A stretch of 64,000 nt of DNA, from assembly GCA_963727035.1 (NCBI GenBank), contig CAVSEY010000029.1, positions 186,001 through 250,000 on the forward strand, in the 5' to 3' direction. Of this stretch, positions 35,494-43,244 are shown one piece after another. This DNA comes from Rhodoblastus sp963727035. Its GTDB lineage: Bacteria > Pseudomonadota > Alphaproteobacteria > Rhizobiales > Beijerinckiaceae. Both the position numbers and the translations under genes were made by a program. The notes beneath the pieces are model-generated. The model searched no databases. It was not told the origin of the DNA and saw nothing but the letters and a program-made list of their open reading frames with translations. Position 1 is the stretch's first letter. Every line of letters begins with the position of its first letter.

Positions 35494-37098
35494 TCAATTC
35501 AGGGCGGGGAGCGCCGCCCCAAGGCGGTTCGCGATGACATCCGCGACCCGCAGGGCGTTGGCGATGATGGTCAGGGTCGGATTGACCGCGCCGATCGAGG
35601 GGAAAAAGCTGGCGTCGGTCACATAGAGATTGTCGATCCCATGCGCGCGGCAATCGAGATCGAGGACGGAAGTCGCCGGGTCCTCGCCGAAGCGCAAGGT
35701 TCCGGCCTGATGCGCGGTCCCGCCGATCGGCACGTTCTTGCCCAGATAAAGGCTGCGGTCGACCAGGTGGGGGTGGATATCGGCCTTTTCGCAGATCGAC
35801 CTGAGCTTGTCGCGAAGCCGCCGGCAGCCCTCCATATTGGAGAGGGCGAGATCGAGATAGACTTCGCCGCCCCGGTAATAGATGCGGTTTTCCGGGCTCG
35901 GCAGATCTTCCGAAGTCAGCCAGAAATCGACCGAGTGGCGGGCGATCCGGTCGAAGGGCTGTTGCGGCAGCCAATGCAGCAGGGCGGGCAGGCCTTCGAG
36001 TTCGATCTGCGCGCCGTCCGACTTGCCGACCATCTGGATATGGCCGAGCGGAAATTCCCAGTCATTGGCGGGCGACAGCGCAGCGCCGTGATAGAAATCG
36101 TTGAGCGCGAGGGTCTTCTGGAATTCGGTCGGGTTGGGCGTGCGCGAAATGGCGAGCAAGGCCGCATTGTTGTGGCGCATGTAGTTGCGGCCGACCTGTC
36201 CCGAATGGTTGGCGAGCCCGTCGGGATGGGCGTCGTTGCCTGAGCGCAGGAAGAGCAGCGCCGAGGACAGGGCGCCGCAGGCGACGACGACGATATCGGC
36301 GGTCAGGGTCTGGCGCCGGCCCTCGATCAAGGCCTCGACGCCGACGATTCTGCCGCCGCCGGAATCGGTGACCAGCTTTTCGACATAGGCGCTGGTCAGC
36401 AGGGTCAGGTTTTCATGGGCGGCGAGGGCGGGATCGACGCAGACGATCTGGGCGTCGGCCTTGCCGTTGGTCAGGCTGGGATAGCCGTCGAAGGGATCGC
36501 AGCGCAGGCAGGGGGAATGGGGCAGGGTTTCGCCCGCGCCATTTTCCTCGATCATCGCGCCGATCGGCAGATGAAACGGATGCAAACCTTCGCGCGACCA
36601 GGCTTCGGCGATTTCGGCGATGCGCTTCTCGTGCTTCACCGGCGGGTGCGGGTAGGGACCGCTGGCCGGCGGCTCGGTCGGGTCCTCGCCGCGCAGGCCA
36701 TGGACCTGGAACAGGTTCTCGGCCGCCTGGTAATAGGGCTCGAACACGTCATATTTCAGCGGCCATTCCGGCGAAACCCCGTCGGGATGGCGCACGATGT
36801 GGAAATCGCTGTCGCGCAGCCGCAACAAAGCCGCGCCGTAAAGCTTGGAATTGCCGCCGACGAAATAATGCAGGCCGGGCTGGAAGGTCTCGCCCGATTG
36901 CGAGCGCCAGGTTTCCTTCGCCTGGTAGCGGCCCTTGCCGAAGACCTCGTTCGTGTCCCAGTTCTGCCGTTCGCGCTTCAGATAGGCGCCGCGCTCGACG
37001 AGCAGGATGCGCTTGCCGGTCTGGGCGAGTCGCCACGCCACGGAGGCGCCGCCAGGACCGGAGCCGATGATCAGGACATCGTAAGCATTGTCGGCCAT
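35494..37098 (-). CDS. GMC-family FAD-dependent oxidoreductase
   Basis: 534 residues. The FAD Rossmann motif is at the N-terminus (DVLIIGSGPGGASVAWRLA) and GLHYFVGGNSKLYGAALLRL follows. The C-terminal GMC block has the catalytic region around GGTAHQAGTLRFGEDP and NPTLTIIANALRVADVIANR. A cysteine pair lies in HSPCLRCDPFDGYP. No signal peptide. The family oxidises sugars or alcohols; the substrate is unknown. Together with the glucosidase and SDR downstream it suggests a carbohydrate module. Start at the ATG at 37098. Confidence 0.9.
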   Translation of the reverse strand: MADNAYDVLIIGSGPGGASVAWRLAQTGKRILLVERGAYLKRERQNWDTNEVFGKGRYQAKETWRSQSGETFQPGLHYFVGGNSKLYGAALLRLRDSDFHIVRHPDGVSPEWPLKYDVFEPYYQAAENLFQVHGLRGEDPTEPPASGPYPHPPVKHEKRIAEIAEAWSREGLHPFHLPIGAMIEENGAGETLPHSPCLRCDPFDGYPSLTNGKADAQIVCVDPALAAHENLTLLTSAYVEKLVTDSGGGRIVGVEALIEGRRQTLTADIVVVACGALSSALLFLRSGNDAHPDGLANHSGQVGRNYMRHNNAALLAISRTPNPTEFQKTLALNDFYHGAALSPANDWEFPLGHIQMVGKSDGAQIELEGLPALLHWLPQQPFDRIARHSVDFWLTSEDLPSPENRIYYRGGEVYLDLALSNMEGCRRLRDKLRSICEKADIHPHLVDRSLYLGKNVPIGGTAHQAGTLRFGEDPATSVLDLDCRAHGIDNLYVTDASFFPSIGAVNPTLTIIANALRVADVIANRLGAALPALN

Positions 37099-37577
37099 GC
37101 GCGCGTCCTTTTCGTTCGGTTCGACCCAGACAGGAAACCACCTTTGGGCGCGGCGGCTTCAGGAAAAATGCGAAATCATTTTGGTCAAGATTTCGCGCGA
37201 GCGGAAGGGGCTGAAGCGGATGGCGCGCCGTCGTGGACACAGCGATGAACGAAACTTGTCCCGACGGCAAGGGCGCCGCTGCTCATGTTCGGAGTCGCAC
37301 GGCTCGGCCTTGGCAAGTCAAACTTGGTCCTTGTGACACAATGCCTGTTCAAAAAACTGTGTTCGCACACGAAAAATGTCAGGTTTTTCGGCGGATTGAA
37401 GAATTAAGACGAATGCGTCATGAAAAAGCACAAAACCAATTTTACAGAATATTTGCGATTTTGGTGAAAATGCAGGGGCGCGTTTTGCGCCGGCGCGCGG
37501 AAGCGGGGCCGGTCGCGCTCCGTTCAACGGCGGGCGGCTTTGTGTCACGCCGTTTGGCGATATCAAGGGGAAATGCG
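37099..37577. other. Intergenic region with an AT-rich island
   Basis: 479 bp without a credible gene. From about 37310 to 37465 the composition shifts to clearly AT-rich, with repeated AAAA and TTTT runs, inside an otherwise GC-rich chromosome. It could contain promoters for the GMC operon (minus) or the small plus-strand frame, or a small RNA. No known RNA motif was recognised. Confidence 0.4.
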
Positions 37578-37806
37578 ATGGGCTCTCAAAATCCCGACCG
37601 GCGGCGCGTTGCGGCAGACTCCCGGCCGATCGGGCCGAACGTCTTCACCGCCCATTTCGAAAACTATATGCGGGAAATCACACCGACCTACGCCAGCGAA
37701 TTCTCAGCGGCGCGACGCGAGAGCGTGGCCGCAGGAACGCGCAGAATTGTTTCGCGCCCACGACCATGAGGCGATGTATTTCTTCAGCGAAAGCCACATG
37801 CGATAG
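37578..37806 (+). CDS. Possible 75-residue small protein with one frameshift
   Basis: An ATG at 37578 after a purine-rich AAGGGGAAA. The first part reads IGPNVFTAHFENYMREITPT in one frame; the sensible continuation AWPQERAELFRAHDHEAMYF then FSESHMR lies in the next frame and stops at 37806. Joining needs removal of one base near 37730, the same sense as the other frameshifts here. No family recognised; no neighbour in operon. Confidence 0.35.
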
Positions 37807-37925
37807 GCCGCAGGGCCGAAACGTCGGCGCAATTGGCGCCATCGGCCCTTGACGGGGGCCGATGGTCTCCGCGCCGGCCGGGCCGATGGCATGAGGTTCT
37901 TGTTCGCTCCCGGAAAACGACCGAT

Positions 37926-38909
37926 CTATGACAGCCGCCGGCTCACAAAGTCAGAGATCAGCACGGCGGCGGCGATCATGAACACAGCCGGCGCGGGGCC
38001 ATCTGTATTGTCCGGTTTGGGTTTTGTCGCGTCGGCCTTCGGCTCGGGCGCATGATCCTCGGCGATCACCAGGCTGCCGCGGAGCAACGCATAGGCCTTG
38101 GTGCATTCGGCGCCGAACAGGAAAATCTGGGTGGAATAATAGACCCACAGCAGAATGACGATCAAAGCGCCGGCCGCGCCATAAGCCGAGCCGATCGCGC
38201 CAACCGCCATATACCAGCCGATCAACGACTTGCCGATGGTGAACAGGCAGGCGGTGAAGAAGGCGCCGAGGAAAACGTCGCCCCAGTGCAACGGCCGGTC
38301 GGGCAGGATTTTGAACAAGGCGGCGAAAAGCAGCGTCAGCAGAATCAGCGAAAGACCCCCGTTCACGAAGGGCAGCAGGTTGAGGGAGGACGCGCGCGCG
38401 CCATCGACATAATGCTGGAGCACGGTGATCGCTGTGGTCGCGGCGACGGAGGCGCAAAGCAGGACGCCGAGCAGGATCAGCAGCGCAATGCCGAGCAGGC
38501 GGGTCCGGGCGATTTCCCACGCGCTCGACCCGGGCGGCTTGGCGCGCCAGATCGTGTTGAGCGCGGCATGGATTTCGCTGAAGGCCCCGGTGGCGCCGAC
38601 GAACAGCACGGAGAGGCCCGTCGCGGTCGCGAGCCAGCCGCCGCCGCTCTTGTGCGCGGCTTCGAGCGCGCTGCGGAAAATGCCGGCGGCCGCGCTTCCC
38701 ATCGCCGCGTCGATTTGCGCCAGAAGGTCGCCTTTGGCTGCGTCCTGGCCGAAAATCAGTCCGGCGACCGCGACCACGATCATGGTGGTCGGCGCGAGCG
38801 ACGTCACGAGATAAAACGCGATGGCGGCGCCGCGCGTCATCGCCTTGTCTTCGACAAAGCCCTGGGCGGCGTCGCGCAACACATCGAAAATCCGCACTCT
38901 CGCTGTCAT
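37926..38909 (-). CDS. YihY/BrkB (virulence factor BrkB) family membrane protein
   Basis: 327 residues with about six transmembrane helices. Family blocks: AMTRGAAIAFYLVTSLAPTT at the start of the first helix, WLATATGLSVLFVGATGAFS, ALNTIWRAKPPG, and the late LLWVYYSTQIFLFGAECTKA. The ATG at 38909 with AAAGGG upstream is preferred; the frame continues to a TTG at 39026. Function unknown; once called RNase BN in error. Confidence 0.9.
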   Translation of the reverse strand: MTARVRIFDVLRDAAQGFVEDKAMTRGAAIAFYLVTSLAPTTMIVVAVAGLIFGQDAAKGDLLAQIDAAMGSAAAGIFRSALEAAHKSGGGWLATATGLSVLFVGATGAFSEIHAALNTIWRAKPPGSSAWEIARTRLLGIALLILLGVLLCASVAATTAITVLQHYVDGARASSLNLLPFVNGGLSLILLTLLFAALFKILPDRPLHWGDVFLGAFFTACLFTIGKSLIGWYMAVGAIGSAYGAAGALIVILLWVYYSTQIFLFGAECTKAYALLRGSLVIAEDHAPEPKADATKPKPDNTDGPAPAVFMIAAAVLISDFVSRRLS

Positions 38910-39035
38910 GAAAACGCCCTTTGCCCGCCGCCAACGGCCTTTCCAAAAAGGCCAACCGCGGAGCTGCAAAAAAGCTCGCACGGCCTGCGTCGTTGCGGCA
39001 AGCCGTTTTTCAGCGCCGTGCGTCAATCGGGAAAT

Positions 39036-39067
39036 GAAAAAAGGCGCGCGTTTTTTTGCGCGCGCCT
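39036..39067 (-). terminator. Intrinsic terminator of pqqC
   Basis: On the minus strand, AGGCGCGCG (39067-39059) pairs with CGCGCGCCT (39050-39042) around an A-rich loop and is followed by a run of T. It begins 22 bp after the pqqC stop. Confidence 0.85.
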
Positions 39068-39089
39068 CCGAAAAAAAGCAGCGATTCGG

Positions 39090-39854
39090 TCACGCCTGCG
39101 GAACGAAAGCGCCCGGCGGGATCATGCCCTCGACATAGGCGAGATAGAGCGCGTCGAGCTGCGCCCAGAGGACGTTGCATTTGAACCGCACCGCCTCGAC
39201 GCAGGCGTCCTGCTCGGCGCGGGTTCCGGCGTGGGTCTTGATATAGTCGAGCGCGAAATCGGCGTCGCGCGGGGCCTGGGTCAGGCGGCGCTTGAAATAG
39301 GCCATCACGTCGTCGCTGATGAAGCTGTAGTTCTCCAGCATGCCGGCGATGCGCTCGCGATGGATTTTCGGCGCGAAAAGTTCGGTGAGCGAAGAGGCCA
39401 CCGCGACCACCAGAGGCTGTTCGGTCACATAGCGCACATAGGCCTCGACCGCGAAGCGGGTGGCGGGCAGGGCGCCTTCCCTGGACATGACATAGCCGCG
39501 GTCGAGTCCGAGTCCGTCGGTAAGGACCAGCCAGCGTTCGATGCCGCCTTGTTCCTCGCCGAGCCCGTCATGGTCGTGGATGCGGTGGATCCATTCGCGG
39601 CGCAACGCGCGGTCGTGGGTGCGCGCCATCAGCGCGGCGTCCTTGCGCGGCACGGCTTCCTGATAGCAATAGCGGTTGAGCGCCCAGGCCTGGACCTGGC
39701 CCTTGTTCATCTGGCCGCCATGCAGCATCTTGTGGAAAATATGCTTGTCATGATAGCGCTCGGCGCCCACGGCGCGGATGGCGGCTTCGAATTCTTCCGG
39801 CGTCAGAAGATCGCTCGGTCCAGGGGTCTTTTCGGCCACAGCGGCGCTGCCCAT
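39090..39854 (-). CDS. pqqC: Pyrroloquinoline-quinone synthase PqqC
   Basis: Last step of PQQ synthesis: ring closure and eight-electron oxidation of AHQQ, cofactor-less and O2-dependent. 254 residues with family blocks RYHDKHIFHKMLHGG, VQAWALNRYCYQEAVPRKDA, HDHDGLGEEQGGIERWL and ENYSFISDDVMAYFKRRL, which supply the active-site His, Tyr, Arg and Lys residues. It is 8 kb from pqqABDE, separated by xoxF and an ABC transporter. The ABC transporter genes precede it on the same strand, so it may be the last gene of that operon. Confidence 0.95.
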   Translation of the reverse strand: MGSAAVAEKTPGPSDLLTPEEFEAAIRAVGAERYHDKHIFHKMLHGGQMNKGQVQAWALNRYCYQEAVPRKDAALMARTHDRALRREWIHRIHDHDGLGEEQGGIERWLVLTDGLGLDRGYVMSREGALPATRFAVEAYVRYVTEQPLVVAVASSLTELFAPKIHRERIAGMLENYSFISDDVMAYFKRRLTQAPRDADFALDYIKTHAGTRAEQDACVEAVRFKCNVLWAQLDALYLAYVEGMIPPGAFVPQA

Positions 39855-39881
39855 CGTCTTGCTCCCGTTATCGTTTTCGCG

Positions 39882-40616
39882 TCATGACGCGCCTTCGAAA
39901 TTACCATTTCCGGGCGTCTCGATCATGTAATAAATCTCTGCGGAAGCCCTCAGTTTTGTAAGAATTTCGTCACGCGCCCCGCGCGGCGCGGCGATGGGCA
40001 GGCGGCCCCGGATGCGCGCCGGCGCGCGGTCGAGGAAGATGATTTCGTCGGCCAGCAGCAGCGCGTCGTCGAGATCGTGGGTGGCCATCAGCGCCGTCAT
40101 TTTTCGCTCGGCGATGCGCTGCGCGAGCAGAGCGCGCAGGCGCTGGTGCAGCGCGCGGTCGAGCGAAGCGAAAGGCTCGTCGAGCAGAAGAAGCTCGGGT
40201 TCGGTCGCGAAGGCGCGCGCCAGCGCGGCGCGGCGCGCGAGACCGAGCGAAAGCTGGCCCGGATAATCGCCGCCATGGCCTTCCAGCTCGAAGGCCGCGA
40301 GCAGCTCTGCCAGCCTGGACCCGTCCAGCTTGGGCGCGGCGAGGCGGAGATTGTCGGCGACATGGCGCCACGGCAGCAGGCGCGGCTCCTGGAACACCAT
40401 GCCGAGGCGGCGCGGCGCACGCCTCACCGCGCCGGAAAAGTCGCGGTCAAGCCCGGCGACGATGCGCAACAGGCTGCTCTTGCCGCAGCCCGAGGGGCCG
40501 AGCAAGGCGACAATCGCGCCTTCCGCGACCTCAAGCGCGAAATTCTCGAACACCAGCCGCTCGTCGCCGCCGGCGAGGCGATAGGCTTTGCGTGAAATGT
40601 CGATTTCAAGCGCCAT
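39882..40616 (-). CDS. ABC transporter ATP-binding protein, nitrate/sulfonate type
   Basis: 244 residues. Walker A is GPSGCGKSS, the Q-loop lies in VFQEPRLLPWRHV, the signature appears as LSLGLARRAALARA (divergent from LSGGQ), Walker B is LLLLDEPFASLD and the switch His is in ATHDLDDALLLAD. The start at the ATG at 40616 overlaps the permease gene by 11 bp. The C-terminus YMIETPGNGNFEG is unusual. Energises import of the ligand bound by the solute-binding protein encoded at 41340-42311. Confidence 0.92.
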   Translation of the reverse strand: MALEIDISRKAYRLAGGDERLVFENFALEVAEGAIVALLGPSGCGKSSLLRIVAGLDRDFSGAVRRAPRRLGMVFQEPRLLPWRHVADNLRLAAPKLDGSRLAELLAAFELEGHGGDYPGQLSLGLARRAALARAFATEPELLLLDEPFASLDRALHQRLRALLAQRIAERKMTALMATHDLDDALLLADEIIFLDRAPARIRGRLPIAAPRGARDEILTKLRASAEIYYMIETPGNGNFEGAS

Positions 40617-41343
40617 GGCGGCGCCACCAGCTCGCGGCCTTTTCCGCCGGCCGAAGCACAAAAGTCTCGACCAGCATCATCAGCGCGACGAAGGGCAGGG
40701 CATAGGCGAGCAGCAGCCTGAGGTCGAACAGCTGGAACGCCTCGTTCATCTTGAAGCCGACGCCATTGGGACGGCCGAGCAGTTCGACCACCAGCACGAT
40801 CTTCCATACCAGAGCCAGGCCGCCGCGCGCGGCCGCCGCGAAAAAGGGCGCGAGCTGCGGCGCGACCACATGGCGCCAGCGCCGCCAGCGCGAAAAGGCG
40901 AAAACCTGCGCCATTTCGTCGAGCGCGGGGTCGAGCGCGCGGGCGCCCTCGCGCAAGGTGACGACGGCGTTGGGCAATTTGTTGAGCGCGATCGCCGCCA
41001 AAGCCGAGACTTCGTTCAACCCGCCCCAGACATAGGCGAGCATGATGACGACCAAGGCCGGCGTGTTCAGCAGGATCACCACCCAGGGATCGACCAGCCG
41101 GTCGAGCCAGGGCAGGCGGCCGAGCGCGACGCCGAGCGCCGAGCCGGCGACCATGGCGAGGGAAAAGCCGGCGAGCACGCGCGCCAAAGTGACGCCGAGA
41201 TTGAACGCGAGCGCGCCGCTGCGCGCCTCCGCGACCATGGTTTCGACCACCGCCGCCGGCGCGGGAAGATAATGCGGGCCGAGAAGCCGCGCGCCGAACT
41301 GCCACAGCGCCAGGAACAGGACGATCGAAATCAGCCGCATCAT
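40606..41343 (-). CDS. ABC transporter permease, NrtB/SsuC type
   Basis: 245 residues, about six membrane helices. The binding-protein-dependent transport motif is visible around AIALNKLPNAVVTLREGARA and DEMAQVFAFSRWRRWRHVVA (EAA loop region). It overlaps the ATPase gene by 11 bp and the binding-protein gene by 4 bp (ATGA at 41340-41343), so the three are a tight operon. Substrate not predictable from the permease. Confidence 0.92.
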   Translation of the reverse strand: MMRLISIVLFLALWQFGARLLGPHYLPAPAAVVETMVAEARSGALAFNLGVTLARVLAGFSLAMVAGSALGVALGRLPWLDRLVDPWVVILLNTPALVVIMLAYVWGGLNEVSALAAIALNKLPNAVVTLREGARALDPALDEMAQVFAFSRWRRWRHVVAPQLAPFFAAAARGGLALVWKIVLVVELLGRPNGVGFKMNEAFQLFDLRLLLAYALPFVALMMLVETFVLRPAEKAASWWRRHGA

Positions 41344-42311
41344 GGATGGTAGAACACGCCGGGATCGAGCGCCGTCGCCGCGCCGACGAGCTGCGGGCCG
41401 CCGACCGCGGCCAGAACCTTGTAGATCGCGGCGGCGTCGGCCTGATATTGCGCGGGCGTCGCGCTCGGGACGCCCTGGCGGTAGTATTGGCGCAGGATCG
41501 CCAGAGTTTTAGGATCGGAAACGCCGGTCATCGGCGCGATTTTGCTGAAAGCCTCGTCATTGTCGGCGAGCAGTTGCTTCGCCTTGGTCATCATGGCGAA
41601 AAAGCGCTTCAGGCGATCGGCGTTCTTCGCGCCGTAGTCTTCCGTGAAGACATAGCCGGTGACGATGAGCGGATGTTTGGCGCCGAGGTCGCGCTCGACA
41701 TCCGCCATGTCGATGGCGCGGGCGAAGCCTTTGCCTTCGAGCCTGGCGGCGAAGGTGAAGAATTCCAGCGCCGCGTCGAGTTCGCCCTGCGCCAGCTTTT
41801 CGGCGAGCAGCGGCGGCGCGCCGAACGCAGGCTGGGCCTGCGTCTTGAGATCGACGCCCTGTTTCAGCGCCCAGGCCTGAAGCAGCAGCCAGCTCTTGTC
41901 GAGAGAGCCGCCGGCGACGCCGATCTTCTTGCCGACGAGGTCCGAGGCCTTCCATGGAGCCGCAGCGGATTTCGCCATGACGGCGCCGAGCGCGGTCGAA
42001 TGGGGATAGAAGACGAGAGGCGTTCCCAGCCCGCGCTCGCGCGCGACCCATAGCCAGTCGGAGAGGATGATGTCGGCGCCGCCGCCGATCAGCGCGACCT
42101 TGCCGGCCTCCGTCGTCGCCAGTTGCGTCGTCTCGAAATCAATTCCCTCCGCCTTGTCGAGGCCATAGGCGCGGGCGGTCGCCAGCTCCCAGGCGAAACT
42201 TCCGGTCGCCTGGACCGCGAGGCGCAGCTTTTCGGCCGCGCGCACGGAAGAAGGCAAGGCGAGAGCGGCGGCGCTCGCGGCGAGGAAAAGGCGGCGGGAA
42301 AGGGAACGCAT
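41340..42311 (-). CDS. ABC transporter substrate-binding protein, NMT1/SsuA-like, Tat signal
   Basis: 323 residues. The N-terminus reads RSLSRRLFLAASAAALALP, a twin-arginine (SRRxFL) signal, so it may be folded before export. The mature protein has LRLAVQATGSFAWELATARA and GGADIILSDWLWVARERGL, the periplasmic fold of the nitrate/sulfonate/thiamine-precursor group. Its place between a PQQ gene and the xoxF regulator suggests a ligand linked to methanol oxidation. Start at the ATG at 42311. The ligand is unknown. Confidence 0.88.
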   Translation of the reverse strand: MRSLSRRLFLAASAAALALPSSVRAAEKLRLAVQATGSFAWELATARAYGLDKAEGIDFETTQLATTEAGKVALIGGGADIILSDWLWVARERGLGTPLVFYPHSTALGAVMAKSAAAPWKASDLVGKKIGVAGGSLDKSWLLLQAWALKQGVDLKTQAQPAFGAPPLLAEKLAQGELDAALEFFTFAARLEGKGFARAIDMADVERDLGAKHPLIVTGYVFTEDYGAKNADRLKRFFAMMTKAKQLLADNDEAFSKIAPMTGVSDPKTLAILRQYYRQGVPSATPAQYQADAAAIYKVLAAVGGPQLVGAATALDPGVFYHP

Positions 42312-42334
42312 GGCGGAGCGCCTTCGCAAGAGCC

Positions 42335-43024
42335 TTAGTGGGACGAGTTCTTGTCGCCGCCGGCATGGCCCTCGGCCGCATTGCGCGCGAAATCCATCTT
42401 GCCGACCTCGATCGCCGCCTTGGTGCGGCTGTAGACGTTCAGCTTGCGCAGGATTTCCGAGACATGGGCCTTGACCGTGGTTTCGGCGACGCCGAGCTCA
42501 TAGGCGATCTGCTTGTTCTGCAAGCCGGCGCGGATCATTTCGAGCACGCGCAATTGCTGGGGGGTCAGATCCTGCAGGCGGCGCAGCATGTCCTCGCGCT
42601 GGATCTCGGAGGGTTGCGGCTGGTCGAGGTCGCGGAAGCGCTCCGGCAGATAGACCGAGCCGTTGAGCACTTCGCTGATGGCGTGGGCGAGTTCGCTCTT
42701 CGACGTCGCCTTGGAGACGAAGCCGGCGGCGCCGAGGGCGAGCAGGTCGCGCACCACGCGCGGGTCCTCATGGGCCGAGACCACCATGATCGGCAGGTGC
42801 GGATAGGCGGCGCGCACCCGCACCAGGCCGGACAGGCCGGTGGTGCCCGGCAGGAAGAGGTCGAACAGGCCGAGATCGATGTTTTTCTCGCGCGCCAGCA
42901 CGTTCATCGCGTCGTCGATCGACGTCGCCTCGAAGATTTCGCAATTCGGACGCTCCAGCCGCACCGCGCTTTCGAGCGCCTCGCGAAACAGGGGATGATC
43001 GTCCACGATCAAGATCCGCGTCAT
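42335..43024 (-). CDS. LuxR/NarL-family response regulator
   Basis: 229 residues. Receiver domain: TRILIVDDHPLFREALESAV (acidic pair), the phospho-acceptor Asp in LGLFDLFLPGTTGL, and Lys in GFVSKATSKSE. C-terminal LuxR HTH: LTPQQLRVLEMIRAGLQNKQ then IAYELGVAETTVKAHVSEIL. GGAGGAAGG precedes the ATG at 43024. No histidine kinase gene is adjacent, so it is an orphan here. Methylotrophs use similar orphan regulators (MxaB) to control methanol dehydrogenase genes; the position 220 bp after xoxF supports such a role by inference. Confidence 0.92.
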   Translation of the reverse strand: MTRILIVDDHPLFREALESAVRLERPNCEIFEATSIDDAMNVLAREKNIDLGLFDLFLPGTTGLSGLVRVRAAYPHLPIMVVSAHEDPRVVRDLLALGAAGFVSKATSKSELAHAISEVLNGSVYLPERFRDLDQPQPSEIQREDMLRRLQDLTPQQLRVLEMIRAGLQNKQIAYELGVAETTVKAHVSEILRKLNVYSRTKAAIEVGKMDFARNAAEGHAGGDKNSSH

Positions 43025-43161
43025 CCTGGCCTTCCTCCGCCGAAATGTCTTTTTCCTCGCGCGGGAACGCCGCCGCCCTGCGATGGGTCCGCGGAGTCGC
43101 ACGGGTTTCGTTGATCGAATTTTGCGCCCTGGCGCCGCCGCGCGCAAGGCGTCGAAACCAA

Positions 43162-43190
43162 AAGGCGGCCGCACATCGCACGGCCGCCTT
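43162..43190 (-). terminator. Terminator-like hairpin downstream of xoxF
   Basis: AAGGCGGCCG (43162-43171) pairs with CGGCCGCCTT (43181-43190), loop 9 nt. Read on the minus strand it is followed by TTTTGGTTT. It lies 55 bp after the xoxF stop. Confidence 0.8.
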
Positions 43191-43210
43191 CCGAAATCAT
43201 CGGGGGCTCA

Positions 43211-43231
43211 ACCCCGGATCGAGCCCGGGGT
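43211..43231. repeat. Short palindromic repeat, copy 1
   Basis: ACCCCGG (43211-43217) and CCGGGGT (43225-43231) around a 7-nt loop, 14 bp after the xoxF stop. Its reverse complement matches 51931-51951 at 18 of 21 positions, so the two are copies of one element. Confidence 0.65.
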
Positions 43232-43244
43232 CAGGCCGGATGGC

